From positions 1 to 64,000 of the forward strand of contig NZ_JAIVKI010000017.1 in the NCBI RefSeq assembly GCF_020524905.1: a stretch of DNA of 64,000 bases, read 5' to 3'. A model generated the notes under the pieces. That model was given only the letters and a program-made list of their open reading frames with translations. It ran no database searches and was not told the origin of the DNA. The stretch is from Microbulbifer variabilis (lineage in GTDB: Bacteria > Pseudomonadota > Gammaproteobacteria > Pseudomonadales > Cellvibrionaceae). The position numbers were made by a program, and so were the translations under genes. This document shows, in pieces, positions 45,319 through 55,342 of the stretch (positions are counted from its first letter, which is position 1; every line of letters begins with the position of its first letter).

Positions 45319-45513
45319 ATGAAGTGGACCGATATTCACGATATTGCTATCGAGCTCTGTGATGCGCACGAAGAAGTGGACCCGCTCACGGTCAATTTTG
45401 TCGACCTGCGCAATTGGGTAATGGCACTGCCGGAATTTGACGATGATCCCAGTCGTTGCGGCGAAAAAATTCTGGAGGCTATTCAAGCCGCCTGGATTGA
45501 GGAGCGCGACTAA
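45319..45513 (+). CDS. iscX: IscX, small acidic Isc accessory protein
   Basis: 64 residues, acidic (MKWTDIHDIAIELCDAHEEV). Conserved C-terminal WIEERD. Binds IscS and tunes cluster assembly in an iron-dependent way. Last gene of the isc operon. Confidence 0.95.
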   Translation: MKWTDIHDIAIELCDAHEEVDPLTVNFVDLRNWVMALPEFDDDPSRCGEKILEAIQAAWIEERD

Positions 45514-45570
45514 CCAGATCAGGTTTATAGGGGTATTGGTATTGGAGTACAAAAGTCGATCAATACCCCG

Positions 45571-45576
45571 TATAAT
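45571..45576 (+). promoter_or_regulatory. possible -10 element for ndk
   Basis: A consensus TATAAT. A convincing -35 is lacking at 16-18 bases; TTGGAG at 45542-45547 is too far. If used it gives an ndk leader of about 130 bases that contains the hairpin at 45646-45668. Confidence 0.35.
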
Positions 45577-45645
45577 CCGCCGGCCGCGAAAAGCGGTGAT
45601 TAAAAATTGAGTACCCCCCGGTGGGTATGAAAGGAATATCACGGA

Positions 45646-45668
45646 AGAGCAACTGAGCAGGTTGCTCT
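45646..45668 (+). terminator. hairpin after iscX / before ndk
   Basis: An 8-bp perfect stem AGAGCAAC/GTTGCTCT with 7-base loop, followed by TTCTGT. It may end the isc transcript or sit in the ndk leader as an attenuator. Confidence 0.45.
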
Positions 45669-45713
45669 TTCTGTATGTAAGTTCAGTTACGAAAAATCAA
45701 TTTGGAGATAACC

Positions 45714-46142
45714 ATGGCCCTGGAGCGTACCCTTTCTATCATCAAGCCGGACGCAGTAGCCAAGAATGTAATCGGTGAAATCGAGAGCCGTTTTGAGAAA
45801 GCTGGCCTGAGCATCGTTGCTATGAAGATGGCGCACCTGTCCCGCGAGAAAGCCGAAGGTTTCTACGCTGAGCACAAAGAGCGTCCTTTCTTCAAAGACC
45901 TGGTTGACTTCATGACTTCCGGCCCGGTTGTTGTACAGGTTCTGGAAGGTGAAAACGCTATCCTGGCTAACCGCGAGCTGATGGGCGCTACCAACCCGAA
46001 AGAAGCTGCTGCCGGCACCATTCGCGCCGACTTTGCTGAAAGCATCGACGCCAATGCCGTACACGGTTCCGATTCTGCAGAGTCCGCTGCCCGCGAAGTA
46101 AGCTACTTCTTCGCTGATGACGAAATCTGCCCGCGCGCTTAA
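45714..46142 (+). CDS. ndk: nucleoside diphosphate kinase
   Basis: 142 residues from ATG 45714 behind GGAG (upstream in-frame ATG at 45702 rejected). Balances NTP and dNTP pools by phosphate transfer through the active His in [13 protein letters not shown] (residue about 117). N-terminus [14 protein letters not shown] is canonical. Confidence 0.98.
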   Translation: MALERTLSIIKPDAVAKNVIGEIESRFEKAGLSIVAMKMAHLSREKAEGFYAEHKERPFFKDLVDFMTSGPVVVQVLEGENAILANRELMGATNPKEAAAGTIRADFAESIDANAVHGSDSAESAAREVSYFFADDEICPRA

Positions 46143-46204
46143 TTCGCGCCCTGAATCGCACCGGTCCGTCCGGACCGGTGCAACTCTTCCCCGAGGTGAA
46201 CTGA

Positions 46205-47323
46205 ATGACCACAGAGAAAACCAACCTGCTCGGCCTTTCTGTCGAAAAGCTGGCCGCCTTTTTTGAATCATTGGGCGAGAAGCGTTTCCGCGCGGTTCAG
46301 GTTTTAAAGTGGATTCACCAGAATGGGGTCGATGACTTCGCTGAAATGACCAATGTCAGCAAGGCCCTGCGCGAGAAACTGGCAGAAGTGGCTGAAGTTC
46401 GCGCGCCAAAAGTCATGGGACAATGGGATTCCGCCGACGGCACGCGCAAATGGTTGATTGAAGTTGAAGGTGGCAATGCCATCGAGACTGTCTATATCCC
46501 CGATGGGGATCGAGGCACTCTGTGTGTCTCCTCGCAGGTGGGCTGCTCCCTGGATTGCAGTTTTTGTGCCACCGGCAAGCAGGGTTTTAACCGCGATCTG
46601 ACGGCAGCAGAAATCATCGGGCAGGTGTGGATTGCCTGTAAATCTTTTGGCCAGTTAGAGCCGAAAGGTCCGCGCAAAGTCACCAATGTGGTAATGATGG
46701 GCATGGGTGAGCCGCTGCTCAATTTCGACAATGTGGTCGATGCCATGAACCTGATGATGGAAGACAATGCTTACGGTATCTCCAAGCGTCGAGTGACCCT
46801 GTCGACCTCAGGTGTAGTACCGGCTCTGGACCGTCTCGCGGATGTGACCGATGTGAGCCTGGCAATTTCTCTGCATGCGCCCAATGATGAGTTGCGCAAC
46901 GAGTTGGTGCCGATCAACAAAAAATATCCCATCGCCATGTTGTTGGATTCCGCCAAGCGCTATATCGAGCGTATGCCGGATACGCACCGCAAGATGACGA
47001 TCGAATACACGCTAATGCGTGAGATCAACGACCGCCCCGAGCACGCCGAACAATTGGCAGAATTGCTGCGGGATATTCCGGTGAAGATCAACCTGATTCC
47101 CTTTAACCCATTCGAGCTGTCCGACTACCAGCGTGTGAGTAACAATGCTCTGCGCCGCTTCCAGCAGATTCTGCTCGACAAGGGTTATACCGTTACCGTG
47201 CGTACCACCCGCGGCGACGATATCGATGCGGCCTGTGGCCAATTGGCAGGCAGTGTGAATGACCGCACCCGCCGCTCCGAGCGCTATCGCAATGCCGAAC
47301 GCCCGGTGCGTATTGTCGGCTGA
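46205..47323 (+). CDS. rlmN: 23S rRNA (A2503-C2) / tRNA (A37-C2) methyltransferase, radical SAM
   Basis: 372 residues (E. coli 384). Radical SAM Cys triad in [15 protein letters not shown] (about 114-128). The catalytic Cys pair is completed by [12 protein letters not shown] near the C-terminus. Other motifs: [13 protein letters not shown] and [12 protein letters not shown]. Needs a [4Fe-4S] cluster, so it depends on the isc operon just upstream. The next gene in relatives is usually pilW; here two peroxidase-like genes intervene. Confidence 0.97.
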   Translation: MTTEKTNLLGLSVEKLAAFFESLGEKRFRAVQVLKWIHQNGVDDFAEMTNVSKALREKLAEVAEVRAPKVMGQWDSADGTRKWLIEVEGGNAIETVYIPDGDRGTLCVSSQVGCSLDCSFCATGKQGFNRDLTAAEIIGQVWIACKSFGQLEPKGPRKVTNVVMMGMGEPLLNFDNVVDAMNLMMEDNAYGISKRRVTLSTSGVVPALDRLADVTDVSLAISLHAPNDELRNELVPINKKYPIAMLLDSAKRYIERMPDTHRKMTIEYTLMREINDRPEHAEQLAELLRDIPVKINLIPFNPFELSDYQRVSNNALRRFQQILLDKGYTVTVRTTRGDDIDAACGQLAGSVNDRTRRSERYRNAERPVRIVG

Positions 47324-47615
47324 TTGTTTTATACTGATTGATCTATTCAGCCCGGAAGTCTTGATTAGCTGATCGCTAATACATGTCTGGGCTGTCTTGG
47401 TAACTTCTATCATTTGCCATTTACGTACTTATCACTTGTGGCGCTGGTAGAAGGTACTATTTCCAACTCTTTTATTTCCCTGAAAGTAATTGTGATCGCA
47501 CCTTGCTTGCGTCTTGGTGATACACAATTTTTTCTTTTTGGTGTCAACCAAGTTCCTTGATACGGCGTTAACAGTCCAGAGCTTTAGAAATCGAAAGAAA
47601 GGACTGTTATAACTT

Positions 47616-49544
47616 ATGCGAGTTCAGACACTGGATACAAAGGTTTTTCCCAGGGAGCTATTGCGGCTTTTTTTTCTATTATTCTGTTTATTGTTGGCTG
47701 GATGTGATTCAGGGGCATCAGGTGGTGAGGACAATCCATCTCCTGATGCCGTACAGAATGACGGTGATTCTGACACCGATTCCGAGTCTGATCCCGAGGC
47801 AGAACCTGAACCCGATTCTGAACCTGAGGAGGATAGTGGGCCCAATGATTTGATTGGCCATGCCTATTCCGGAACCCGCATCGGTCTTGTTTGGGAGCGG
47901 GATGGTGAAACCTATTTTATCTATCGAAATGGCGAAAAAATTGCACAAACCAGCAACAGTTTTTTCGTTGATCAGGGTCTCTCGGTAAATACGGAATATG
48001 TTTATTCGGTAAATACAGCCGATACTGCCAGTGAAGAAGAGGCTTCTTGGGTTACCGTAAAAACATTAGTCAACAATACGAATGTGGGGCTAAATAACGG
48101 TACTGAAGACGATGTCTTAAATGAGCGTATATCCACTTTTACCGAGTGTAAAAATGCCCCTAGTGCGCTCGATCTACTCGAAGAGGACCTGGATAACTGC
48201 CTGGTGGCCATGCTCGAATTCAATCGCATGGTATCTCTTGTTGAAGATATACGCGCTTTTGCCGCACGTGTTCGCAGTGAACAGGACCCGGCCATGGTGG
48301 AGTTGGGCATGCGGCTGTTTCACAATAAATCCTTAAGTGCAAATCAAGATGCCTCCTGTTCATCCTGCCATCATCCCGCAATAGGCTGCGGAGGGGACAA
48401 CCTGTCGATGCCGGTCGGGGTTAATGCTGTAGATGCTGCTCTGTTGGGTCCTGGGCGCTCTGATGGCGTTAACGAAGTGCCGCTAGTCCCCAGGAACGCT
48501 CAGCCGATATGTAATACTTCTTTATGGTCTCGCGGTCTGTTCTGGGATAACCGAGTTTCAATGAGTCCCAATGGGGTCCTTCGCACGGATTCGAGAGATG
48601 TTACGGATAATACCGTCGATGCCGTGGGTTCTGGATCTTTGGCATTACTGATGGCACAGGCACATTTCCCCGTTACAGCTCCGCCAGAAATGGGGGATAT
48701 CATCGACTTCGGTTACGATGATACTGTCGATGAGAACTTTACGGCTTACCGCGAAGATATTTTGGCAGCCAACCTGGATATTGAAGCTTGGGAACCGCTA
48801 TTCACTTCTGCTTTTGGTGATGCCGAGATTAATTTCAGTCGTATTGCCCAAGCCATTGCCGCTTATGAGGCAGTACAGATATTTATCGACAATCCATTTT
48901 TTTCCTATGTCGAGGGCAATCTGCAAGCGCTCAGTGCTGAAGAAAAACGTGGCGCTGTCACGTTTATGTCAAGAGATGCTGGCTGTACTTTTTGTCATAA
49001 AGGGGCCTTCTTCACTTCCGAGGCACTGATGGCTGCCAACTATCCGCAGATCGGAATAGGTACTGACGAGAGTGGAAGCGGAGCGGATTTGGGCGGAGAG
49101 GGTTCCTTGGGTTTTGGAGCCTTCCGCGCTCCCACCTTGTTAAATGTGGCAATTACGGGCCCCTGGGGACATAACGGGCAGTTTGCTAGCTTGAGAAGGA
49201 ATGTTGAGCATTACAGGGATCAGGGAGCCTCAATTGCCAGCTACTTTGCCAATAATGAGATGTGTGATCTTGAGCAGTTTAAAGATATTCAGGATTGTCC
49301 CAGTAAATTGGCCCCCAATGGATTGGCACTGTCCCAGGATATTCTTGCCGGAAACGATGGCGGTGGCGTTAATCGCCTGACCGATGATGAGATTGATCTT
49401 GTTGTTACATTTCTGGGCACTCTTACCGATCCAAATGCGGCAAATAGCAGCTCGAATGAGATCCAGTTCTTGATCCCTCCCAGAGATGGTGGTCCAGACG
49501 GCAAACAATTGGATGCTAAAAACCGGAGTGGGGATAATCTATAG
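47616..49544 (+). CDS. lipoprotein di-haem cytochrome c peroxidase/MauG-like protein, copy 1
   Basis: 642 residues. Lipobox LAGC (Cys30) predicts a membrane-anchored protein outside the cytosol. An acidic Asp/Glu/Pro/Ser linker (31-75) leads to a small beta-sandwich-like module (FN3-like, 80-133). A di-haem peroxidase-type domain follows, with CxxCH haem sites at 248-252 (CSSCH) and 457-461 (CTFCH). Family blocks are ELGMRLFHNKSLS and APTLLNVAITGPWGHNGQFASL. This group includes cytochrome c peroxidases and MauG enzymes that oxidise partner proteins. Which applies is not visible. An extra Cys pair lies at 178/195. Confidence 0.88.
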   Translation: MRVQTLDTKVFPRELLRLFFLLFCLLLAGCDSGASGGEDNPSPDAVQNDGDSDTDSESDPEAEPEPDSEPEEDSGPNDLIGHAYSGTRIGLVWERDGETYFIYRNGEKIAQTSNSFFVDQGLSVNTEYVYSVNTADTASEEEASWVTVKTLVNNTNVGLNNGTEDDVLNERISTFTECKNAPSALDLLEEDLDNCLVAMLEFNRMVSLVEDIRAFAARVRSEQDPAMVELGMRLFHNKSLSANQDASCSSCHHPAIGCGGDNLSMPVGVNAVDAALLGPGRSDGVNEVPLVPRNAQPICNTSLWSRGLFWDNRVSMSPNGVLRTDSRDVTDNTVDAVGSGSLALLMAQAHFPVTAPPEMGDIIDFGYDDTVDENFTAYREDILAANLDIEAWEPLFTSAFGDAEINFSRIAQAIAAYEAVQIFIDNPFFSYVEGNLQALSAEEKRGAVTFMSRDAGCTFCHKGAFFTSEALMAANYPQIGIGTDESGSGADLGGEGSLGFGAFRAPTLLNVAITGPWGHNGQFASLRRNVEHYRDQGASIASYFANNEMCDLEQFKDIQDCPSKLAPNGLALSQDILAGNDGGGVNRLTDDEIDLVVTFLGTLTDPNAANSSSNEIQFLIPPRDGGPDGKQLDAKNRSGDNL

Positions 49545-49993
49545 TCTCCAGTTTGGTCCATAGCATAGCCATATGAATGGCTAGAAATAATTAGAAACAA
49601 ATGATGGGCATAATAGGGGTTGCTGATTTTTGACTTCTTTGTGCCCTCCTCTGTGATAGCAACAGGTTTTGCGAATTTAATATTTCTGGTTAGGTCACAG
49701 CTGAGGTAGGGCTGCCAAGTGGTTGGCTTTGTCACTGTGCCTTTTGCCTCTTTTATATCCTGAGGTAATTCACACTATCTCATTTCACTCGCCGAGTGTA
49801 AGTGCTTTGCGACTCTCTCAACAGAATTCGCAGGGTTAAGGCTTTAGGCTCGTTATTTTTATGCCTGGCTAAATTGTCAGGAATCGGAGAACTCTGGGAG
49901 TATTAGCTTTTGGTGCCGTCTAGGGCACTAGTTTACCCATTGCCTGTCCAGAGTTTCTCGAACGATTTTAATGGGCAGGGTCGATCAGGTTTT
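49545..49993. other. intergenic region between the two peroxidase-like genes
   Basis: About 450 bases with no convincing gene. The open frame of copy 2 extends back to 49910, but those codons lack family or signal features. Likely holds the promoter of copy 2. Confidence 0.5.
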
Positions 49994-51934
49994 ATGGAAT
50001 CACAAAGCAAAAATTCAATTGTGCCGGTCATGGCATTGCTACGATTGCTGATCTTGCCTCTATTTTTGCTGGCGGTAGGCTGTAGTTCAGGTTCTTCTGG
50101 TAGCGATGACAGCACCAGCTCGGAAACCGTAGAAGGTAATTCTGGTTCTGGTGGCGATACAGAGACTGGTGATGATGCGGACGATAACGGCGATACAGAT
50201 ACGGGTACAGACACCGGCACAGGAAGCGGGCAGGGTACTGCCCCGCAGGAGCTGATCGCCAATGCCTTTTCCGGAACCAGTATCGGCCTTTCCTGGCAGC
50301 GCGATGGGGTGACCTATACCATCTATCGCGATGGAGAAAAAATTGCCGAGACCAATAACAGCAATTACGTAGATCAGGGGCTTTCAGTCAATACCGAGTA
50401 CAGCTACTCGGTAACCAGTGGCGATTTGGGCAACGATGGTGAAACGGTACGGGTTACTGCGAAAACACTAGTCAATAACACTAATAGCGGCCTTAGCAAT
50501 GGTGCGGTGGCGGCTCCGATCCTCGATCGTCTTGTGAACATTAGCGAATGCAAAAATGTTCGCAGCGCACTGAATTTATTGGATGGAGATTTGGATACCT
50601 GCCTGGCAGCCATACTGGAATTGAACAACATGGCTGGTCACCTGGAAGATATGCGCGCTTTTGCCGCCAGGGTGCGAAGTGAACAAGACCCAGCCTTGGT
50701 CGAACTGGGCATGCGCCTGTTCTACAGTCAATCCCTCAGTGCCAATGGCGACGTGGCCTGTGCCTCCTGCCACCACGCCGCTATTGGCTGTGGTGGTGAT
50801 AATCTCTCCATGCCCGTGGGTATGAATCCGCTAGATCCTGCATTGGTTGGCCCAGGCCGCTCAGACGGTATTAATGAGGTGCCCATAGTACCCAGAAACG
50901 CCCAGCCTATTTGTAATGTGGCACTTTGGAGCAGCGGGCTCTTTTGGGATAACCGGGTGGCTCTTACTGATCGTGGATTGCGCACCGACTCACGGGATGT
51001 CAGTTTTAATACCGAAGCGGCGGTGGGCACTGGCACCCTGGCATTGATGATGGCGCAGGCGCATTTTCCGGTAACCAATCCTGCGGAAATGGGGGATGTC
51101 ACTCAATTTGGTTACGATGGCAATACTGACAGCGGCAATACGGATTACCGCGAGGACATCATAGCGGCCAATCTGGGGCGGGAATCCTGGAGCGCCCTAT
51201 TTAGTGCGGCTTTTGGTGATGACCAGATTACTTTCAGTCGCATAGCGCAGGCCATAGCAGCTTTTGAAGCGGTACAGCTTTTTATCCATAACCCCTTCTT
51301 CGACTATGTGGATGGCGATTTGAATGCGCTCGATAGTGATGAGAAGCGCGGAGCCATTACTTTTATGTCGGGAAATTCCGGCTGTACCAATTGCCACGCG
51401 GGGGCATTTTTTACCACAGAAGGCCCGCGACCAGCGAACTATCCACAAATTGGTATAGGCACCGATGAAAATGGCAGCGGCGCGGATCTGGGTGCGAACG
51501 GTGCTGGTGCTTTCCGCCCACCAACACTATTGAATGTCGCGCTCACTGGTCCCTGGGGGCACAGTGGTCAATTTGCGACCCTGCGCAGAAATGTTGAACA
51601 CTATCGCGATCGCGCCGCATCGGTTAACCAGTACTACACCAATAGCGAAATGTGTGATTTGGCACAGTTTCAGGGATTAGCAGATTGCGCCAATAAAGTT
51701 GCCCCAAATGGCCCAGCACTCTCCCAGGCGATTCTCGCGGCTACTGGCGGGGATGCTGGGAATAATCTCAGCGATGCCGAGATTGATCTGGTTGTGCGCT
51801 TTCTCGAGACACTGACCGACCCGGATGCCGCCAATGTGGCCTCCAACCCCGTCCGCGCTCTGATCCCTCCCCGCGATGGCGGCCCTGACGGCAAACAGCT
51901 TGACGCTAAAGATGGCGCCGGTAACGAGCTCTAG
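49994..51934 (+). CDS. lipoprotein di-haem cytochrome c peroxidase/MauG-like protein, copy 2
   Basis: 646 residues from ATG 49994; this puts the lipobox AVGC at Cys30 exactly as in copy 1. Acidic Gly/Ser/Asp/Thr-rich linker (31-80), FN3-like module (88-141), and CxxCH sites at 256-260 (CASCH) and 464-468 (CTNCH). It parallels copy 1 along the whole length and shares long identical runs (for example GRSDG, EVP, RNAQPICN, DGGPDGKQLDAK), while the linkers differ in composition. Clearly a tandem duplication followed by divergence. Confidence 0.88.
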   Translation: MESQSKNSIVPVMALLRLLILPLFLLAVGCSSGSSGSDDSTSSETVEGNSGSGGDTETGDDADDNGDTDTGTDTGTGSGQGTAPQELIANAFSGTSIGLSWQRDGVTYTIYRDGEKIAETNNSNYVDQGLSVNTEYSYSVTSGDLGNDGETVRVTAKTLVNNTNSGLSNGAVAAPILDRLVNISECKNVRSALNLLDGDLDTCLAAILELNNMAGHLEDMRAFAARVRSEQDPALVELGMRLFYSQSLSANGDVACASCHHAAIGCGGDNLSMPVGMNPLDPALVGPGRSDGINEVPIVPRNAQPICNVALWSSGLFWDNRVALTDRGLRTDSRDVSFNTEAAVGTGTLALMMAQAHFPVTNPAEMGDVTQFGYDGNTDSGNTDYREDIIAANLGRESWSALFSAAFGDDQITFSRIAQAIAAFEAVQLFIHNPFFDYVDGDLNALDSDEKRGAITFMSGNSGCTNCHAGAFFTTEGPRPANYPQIGIGTDENGSGADLGANGAGAFRPPTLLNVALTGPWGHSGQFATLRRNVEHYRDRAASVNQYYTNSEMCDLAQFQGLADCANKVAPNGPALSQAILAATGGDAGNNLSDAEIDLVVRFLETLTDPDAANVASNPVRALIPPRDGGPDGKQLDAKDGAGNEL

Positions 51935-52313
51935 TGGCGGCGTAACCTTCTTTACCCTTGGGGAGTTTTGTTTCTCCCCTGAGAGCTAGTTGCTCTCCGG
52001 GATTTCTTGTAGGCGTGTGTTTCAATTTTATTTTGCTACCTAAAGGGAGCACTGCCGAGCTAATTGGAATTTATTAGGTGTACACAGCTGAAACTGGCGG
52101 TACTTTGCGGCACTATGTGAGTGGGGAAAAGCGGGGTTGAACTGGGATGCTCAGGCTGTGATCTGGAGTTGAAACGGACTGGTGATGGGGAAGCCGAGTG
52201 ATTATGGGGGCAGTTTTACTGCAAGAGAGTTCACAAAGCTGTTTTGTTTCCTATTCCTCCCCCAGTTTGTTGATCGATTGTGATCAATCAATGCGATCCC
52301 GCTTGATGGATAG
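51935..52313. other. intergenic region before pilW
   Basis: 379 bases without a gene. Contains the two hairpins at 51960-51997 and, further on, the presumed pilW promoter. Confidence 0.5.
51960..51997 (+). terminator. two adjacent hairpins after peroxidase-like copy 2
   Basis: GGGGAG/CTCCCC around an 8-base T-rich loop (51960-51979), then GAGAGC/GCTCTC around TAGTT (51981-51997). The latter is followed by CGGGATTTCTTG. Position suggests termination, but the T-run is weak. Confidence 0.4.
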
Positions 52314-53120
52314 ATGAAAAATAAATGTACAGGTGACGTTGTGTCTGCAAAATTTTTTGGCCTGCCTTTCTTTGGCCTGATTCTCACTGTGTTACTGGGG
52401 GGATGTGTGACCACTGGCTTGCCGGAGCGCCAGGAGGTTAACCTGGATAAGGCACTGGAAACTCACGTTCAACTGGGTATTCGCTACCTGCAGAGTGGAA
52501 ATAACCGCGAGCAGGCTCGCCACCACTTCAACAAGGCCTTGGAGTTAGGTCCTAAAGATCCGCTGGCTCACCATGGCCTGGCCTTGCTGTACCAGGCTGA
52601 TGGTGAATTAAAGGTGGCTGAGTCCCACTTTAAAAAAGCCCTACGCTATAGCGATAACTTCTCGATGGCGCGCACCAATTATGGGGTTTTTCTGTACCAA
52701 CAGGAGCGCTACGAGGATGCCCTGGAACAGTTCCGCCACGCCTCTAGTGACCTGACCTATAATCGCCGCTTCTTCGCCTTGGTCAATTACGGCCGCACCG
52801 CCAATCGCCTGGGTATGGTAGAGGAGGCCGAGCAAGCCTTTACGCGTGCCCTCGCCCTGAATAGCAATCTGCCTGTTGCGTTATTGGAGCTGGCAGAGCT
52901 TAAATATGATGCCGGCGATTACGCCAGGGCTAAGCAGTACTTGGACCAGTACAGCGAAAATTACCGTCAAACACCGCAATCTTTATGGTTGGGGATTCGT
53001 ATTGAGAAGGTGTTTGGCAATCGCGACAAGGAGCTGAGTTACGCTCTTGCGCTGAAAAATTTGTACCCGTACTCTGCGGAAACACTGAAATATCAGGAGT
53101 TGAGTGGTAATGACGGATAG
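52314..53120 (+). CDS. pilW: type IV pilus biogenesis TPR lipoprotein PilW/PilF
   Basis: 268 residues. Lipobox LGGC after a signal (about residue 32), so an outer-membrane lipoprotein. About six TPRs follow (QLGIRYLQSGNNREQARHHF, ALAHHGLALLYQADGELKVAE-type units). It is the pilotin that inserts secretin PilQ. Position upstream of rodZ-ispG is the classical one. Overlaps rodZ by 11 bases. Confidence 0.9.
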   Translation: MKNKCTGDVVSAKFFGLPFFGLILTVLLGGCVTTGLPERQEVNLDKALETHVQLGIRYLQSGNNREQARHHFNKALELGPKDPLAHHGLALLYQADGELKVAESHFKKALRYSDNFSMARTNYGVFLYQQERYEDALEQFRHASSDLTYNRRFFALVNYGRTANRLGMVEEAEQAFTRALALNSNLPVALLELAELKYDAGDYARAKQYLDQYSENYRQTPQSLWLGIRIEKVFGNRDKELSYALALKNLYPYSAETLKYQELSGNDG

Positions 53121-54063
53121 TAATTCCGTGCACCGTGACAGCGGACAAGCCGAATCCAATACACAGGTTTCTCCCGGTGCGCTATTGCTCGCCGCGCGCG
53201 AAGCGGCCGGACATTCCCGCGAGGAGCTGTCTCGGCGCCTGTGTATTATCGACAACACTGTGGAGTGGCTGGAGACAGACCTCTTTGAGCGTCAGCCGGA
53301 AGCAGTCTATGCGCGAGGCTATATCCGCAATATCTGCCGCGAGCTGAATATTGACTCCACAGCTGTGCTCGCGGCCTATGATGCTGCACGCCCGAAGCCA
53401 CAGACGCGCAAAGAGTCGCGCCGGATCGAGATCAAGGCTGATGCTCTGCGCCCGGCGCGCAAGCGTGGTCACGGCCTGTTGGCACTCTTACCACTGGTGG
53501 CGGCTGGCGCTGTGTTTTGGTGGCTCTATGGTGGCCCAGTAAATATTCCAGGCCTACGGACATCAACGGAACAAAATGCCCCCCTTGCCGAAATGGACGA
53601 GCCATCCATTACTTCCACTGAATTAGTGTTGGCTGAGCCGAGTTCGACTGAGCTGCAGCTTGCCGAGGCATCGGAGCAACAGTCACAGTTCGCCGAGGAA
53701 GAAGTGGCGGAGGAGGCTCAAATCCCAGAGCCAAATGCACTTTCCGAACCCGAGCCCAGCGAGCAAACTGAAGAAGCGGCAGCGCAACTTCCCGAAGCGG
53801 TGGTGCAGTTGGATGAGCAGTTACAGGGAGCCCTGCGTCTCACTTTCGATGAGGATTCCTGGGTTGAAGTGAAGGATGCCGAGGGCGTAGTGTTGCTTGC
53901 CGGCGTGCAGGAAGCGGGTACTTCCAAGAGTCTGGATGGGCGCGCTCCCTTTGAAGTGATGCTCGGTAATGCCCGCGCAACCAAGGTGGTTTATCGCGAA
54001 CAAACCATTGCAAGTGACCCGATCGGCAGCCGCCGTACCCGCCGCCTGATTGTGGGCGATTAA
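53110..54063 (+). CDS. rodZ: cell-shape protein RodZ
   Basis: 317 residues from ATG 53110 behind AGGAG (GTG 53104 also in frame). N-terminal Xre-like helix-turn-helix (about 22-90, GALLLAAREAAGHSREELSR) that contacts MreB. Basic juxtamembrane region RPARKRGHG, one membrane span (about 120-138), a Glu/Ser/Pro-rich periplasmic linker (about 150-235), and the beta-sheet domain DUF4115 (LRLTFDEDSWVEVKDAEG). Overlaps pilW. Confidence 0.93.
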   Translation: MTDSNSVHRDSGQAESNTQVSPGALLLAAREAAGHSREELSRRLCIIDNTVEWLETDLFERQPEAVYARGYIRNICRELNIDSTAVLAAYDAARPKPQTRKESRRIEIKADALRPARKRGHGLLALLPLVAAGAVFWWLYGGPVNIPGLRTSTEQNAPLAEMDEPSITSTELVLAEPSSTELQLAEASEQQSQFAEEEVAEEAQIPEPNALSEPEPSEQTEEAAAQLPEAVVQLDEQLQGALRLTFDEDSWVEVKDAEGVVLLAGVQEAGTSKSLDGRAPFEVMLGNARATKVVYREQTIASDPIGSRRTRRLIVGD

Positions 54064-54077
54064 AGGATCTTCTCCGT

Positions 54078-54108
54078 TTGGGCGCGAACTCTGTAGGTTT
54101 GCGCCCAA
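54078..54108 (+). terminator. hairpin between rodZ and ispG
   Basis: An 8-bp stem TTGGGCGC/GCGCCCAA with a 15-base loop, followed by TCTCTCTATAAT. The TATAAT at 54115-54120 is a possible -10 for ispG. Confidence 0.35.
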
Positions 54109-54163
54109 TCTCTCTATAATCTCCCCCTCGATTTTTTAGCAGCAATACTGCCAGGTCAGCCCT

Positions 54164-55276
54164 ATGCAATTTGAATCTCCCATTGTCCGCCGCAAGTCGC
54201 GCCAGATCATGGTGGGTAATGTACCGGTTGGTGGCGATGCCCCGATCTCGGTGCAGAGCATGACCAATACCGAAACCTGTGATGTGGCCGCCACAGTGGA
54301 CCAGATCCAGCGTTTGGAGAAAGCCGGTGCGGATATCGTGCGGGTCTCAGTGCCCAGCATGGAAGCCGCCGAGGCTTTCGGGAAAATTAAAAAGCAAGTG
54401 AATGTCCCGCTGGTAGCGGATATCCACTTCGACTATCGCATCGCCCTGCGCGTGGCGGATCTGGGCGTGGATTGCCTGCGCATCAACCCCGGTAATATCG
54501 GCCGTGAGAAGCGTATCCGCGCGGTGGTGGACAAGGCCCGCGATCTGAATATTCCGATTCGTATCGGTGTGAATGCGGGCTCTCTGGAAAAAGACCTGCA
54601 GAAAAAATACGGTGAGCCCACCCCGGATGCATTGGTGGAATCCGCACTGCGTCACGTTGAGATTCTCGATGGCCTGAACTTCCAGGATTTCAAGGTGAGC
54701 GTAAAGGCCTCGGATATCTTTATGGCTACCGCCGCTTACCGCAAACTGGCCCAACAGATTGAACAACCCCTGCACCTGGGGATTACCGAGGCCGGTGGCC
54801 TGCGTGCTGGCACGGTGAAATCTGCGATCGGCCTCGGCGCTCTGCTGCTCGACGGCATCGGCGATACCCTGCGGGTCTCCCTGGCTGCAGATCCGGTGGA
54901 AGAGGTGAAGGTGGGTTGGGACCTGCTTAAGAGCTTGCGCCTGCGCAGTAAAGGGATCAATTTTATCGCCTGCCCCAGCTGCTCCCGCCAGAACTTTGAT
55001 GTGGTAAAAACCATGAATGAGCTGGAGACGCGCCTGGAAGACGTCACTACACCGTTGGATGTGGCGGTGATCGGCTGTATCGTCAATGGCCCCGGCGAAG
55101 CGAAGGAGGCGGATATCGGCCTCACCGGAGGTACCCCGAGCCACGCGGTCTATGTAGACGGCCAGCCGGATCGCAAGTTCAAAAGTGAGAATCTGGTGGA
55201 TGATCTGGAACGCCTCATTCGCGAAAAGGCCGCAGCCAAGGCCGAGCGCGAAGCGGATATCATCGCCAAGGCGTAA
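54164..55276 (+). CDS. ispG: 4-hydroxy-3-methylbut-2-enyl diphosphate synthase
   Basis: 370 residues (E. coli 372). Next-to-last enzyme of the MEP isoprenoid pathway; a [4Fe-4S] enzyme. Cluster cysteines are in [11 protein letters not shown] and [13 protein letters not shown]-terminal barrel begins [20 protein letters not shown]. Depends on the isc operon in the same window. Confidence 0.97.
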   Translation: MQFESPIVRRKSRQIMVGNVPVGGDAPISVQSMTNTETCDVAATVDQIQRLEKAGADIVRVSVPSMEAAEAFGKIKKQVNVPLVADIHFDYRIALRVADLGVDCLRINPGNIGREKRIRAVVDKARDLNIPIRIGVNAGSLEKDLQKKYGEPTPDALVESALRHVEILDGLNFQDFKVSVKASDIFMATAAYRKLAQQIEQPLHLGITEAGGLRAGTVKSAIGLGALLLDGIGDTLRVSLAADPVEEVKVGWDLLKSLRLRSKGINFIACPSCSRQNFDVVKTMNELETRLEDVTTPLDVAVIGCIVNGPGEAKEADIGLTGGTPSHAVYVDGQPDRKFKSENLVDDLERLIREKAAAKAEREADIIAKA

Positions 55277-55342
55277 CGGGCACGCCCCTTGCACCACACC
55301 TGAATCGTTGATTTAAGAAATTTAGAAATTTAAGGAACAGCG

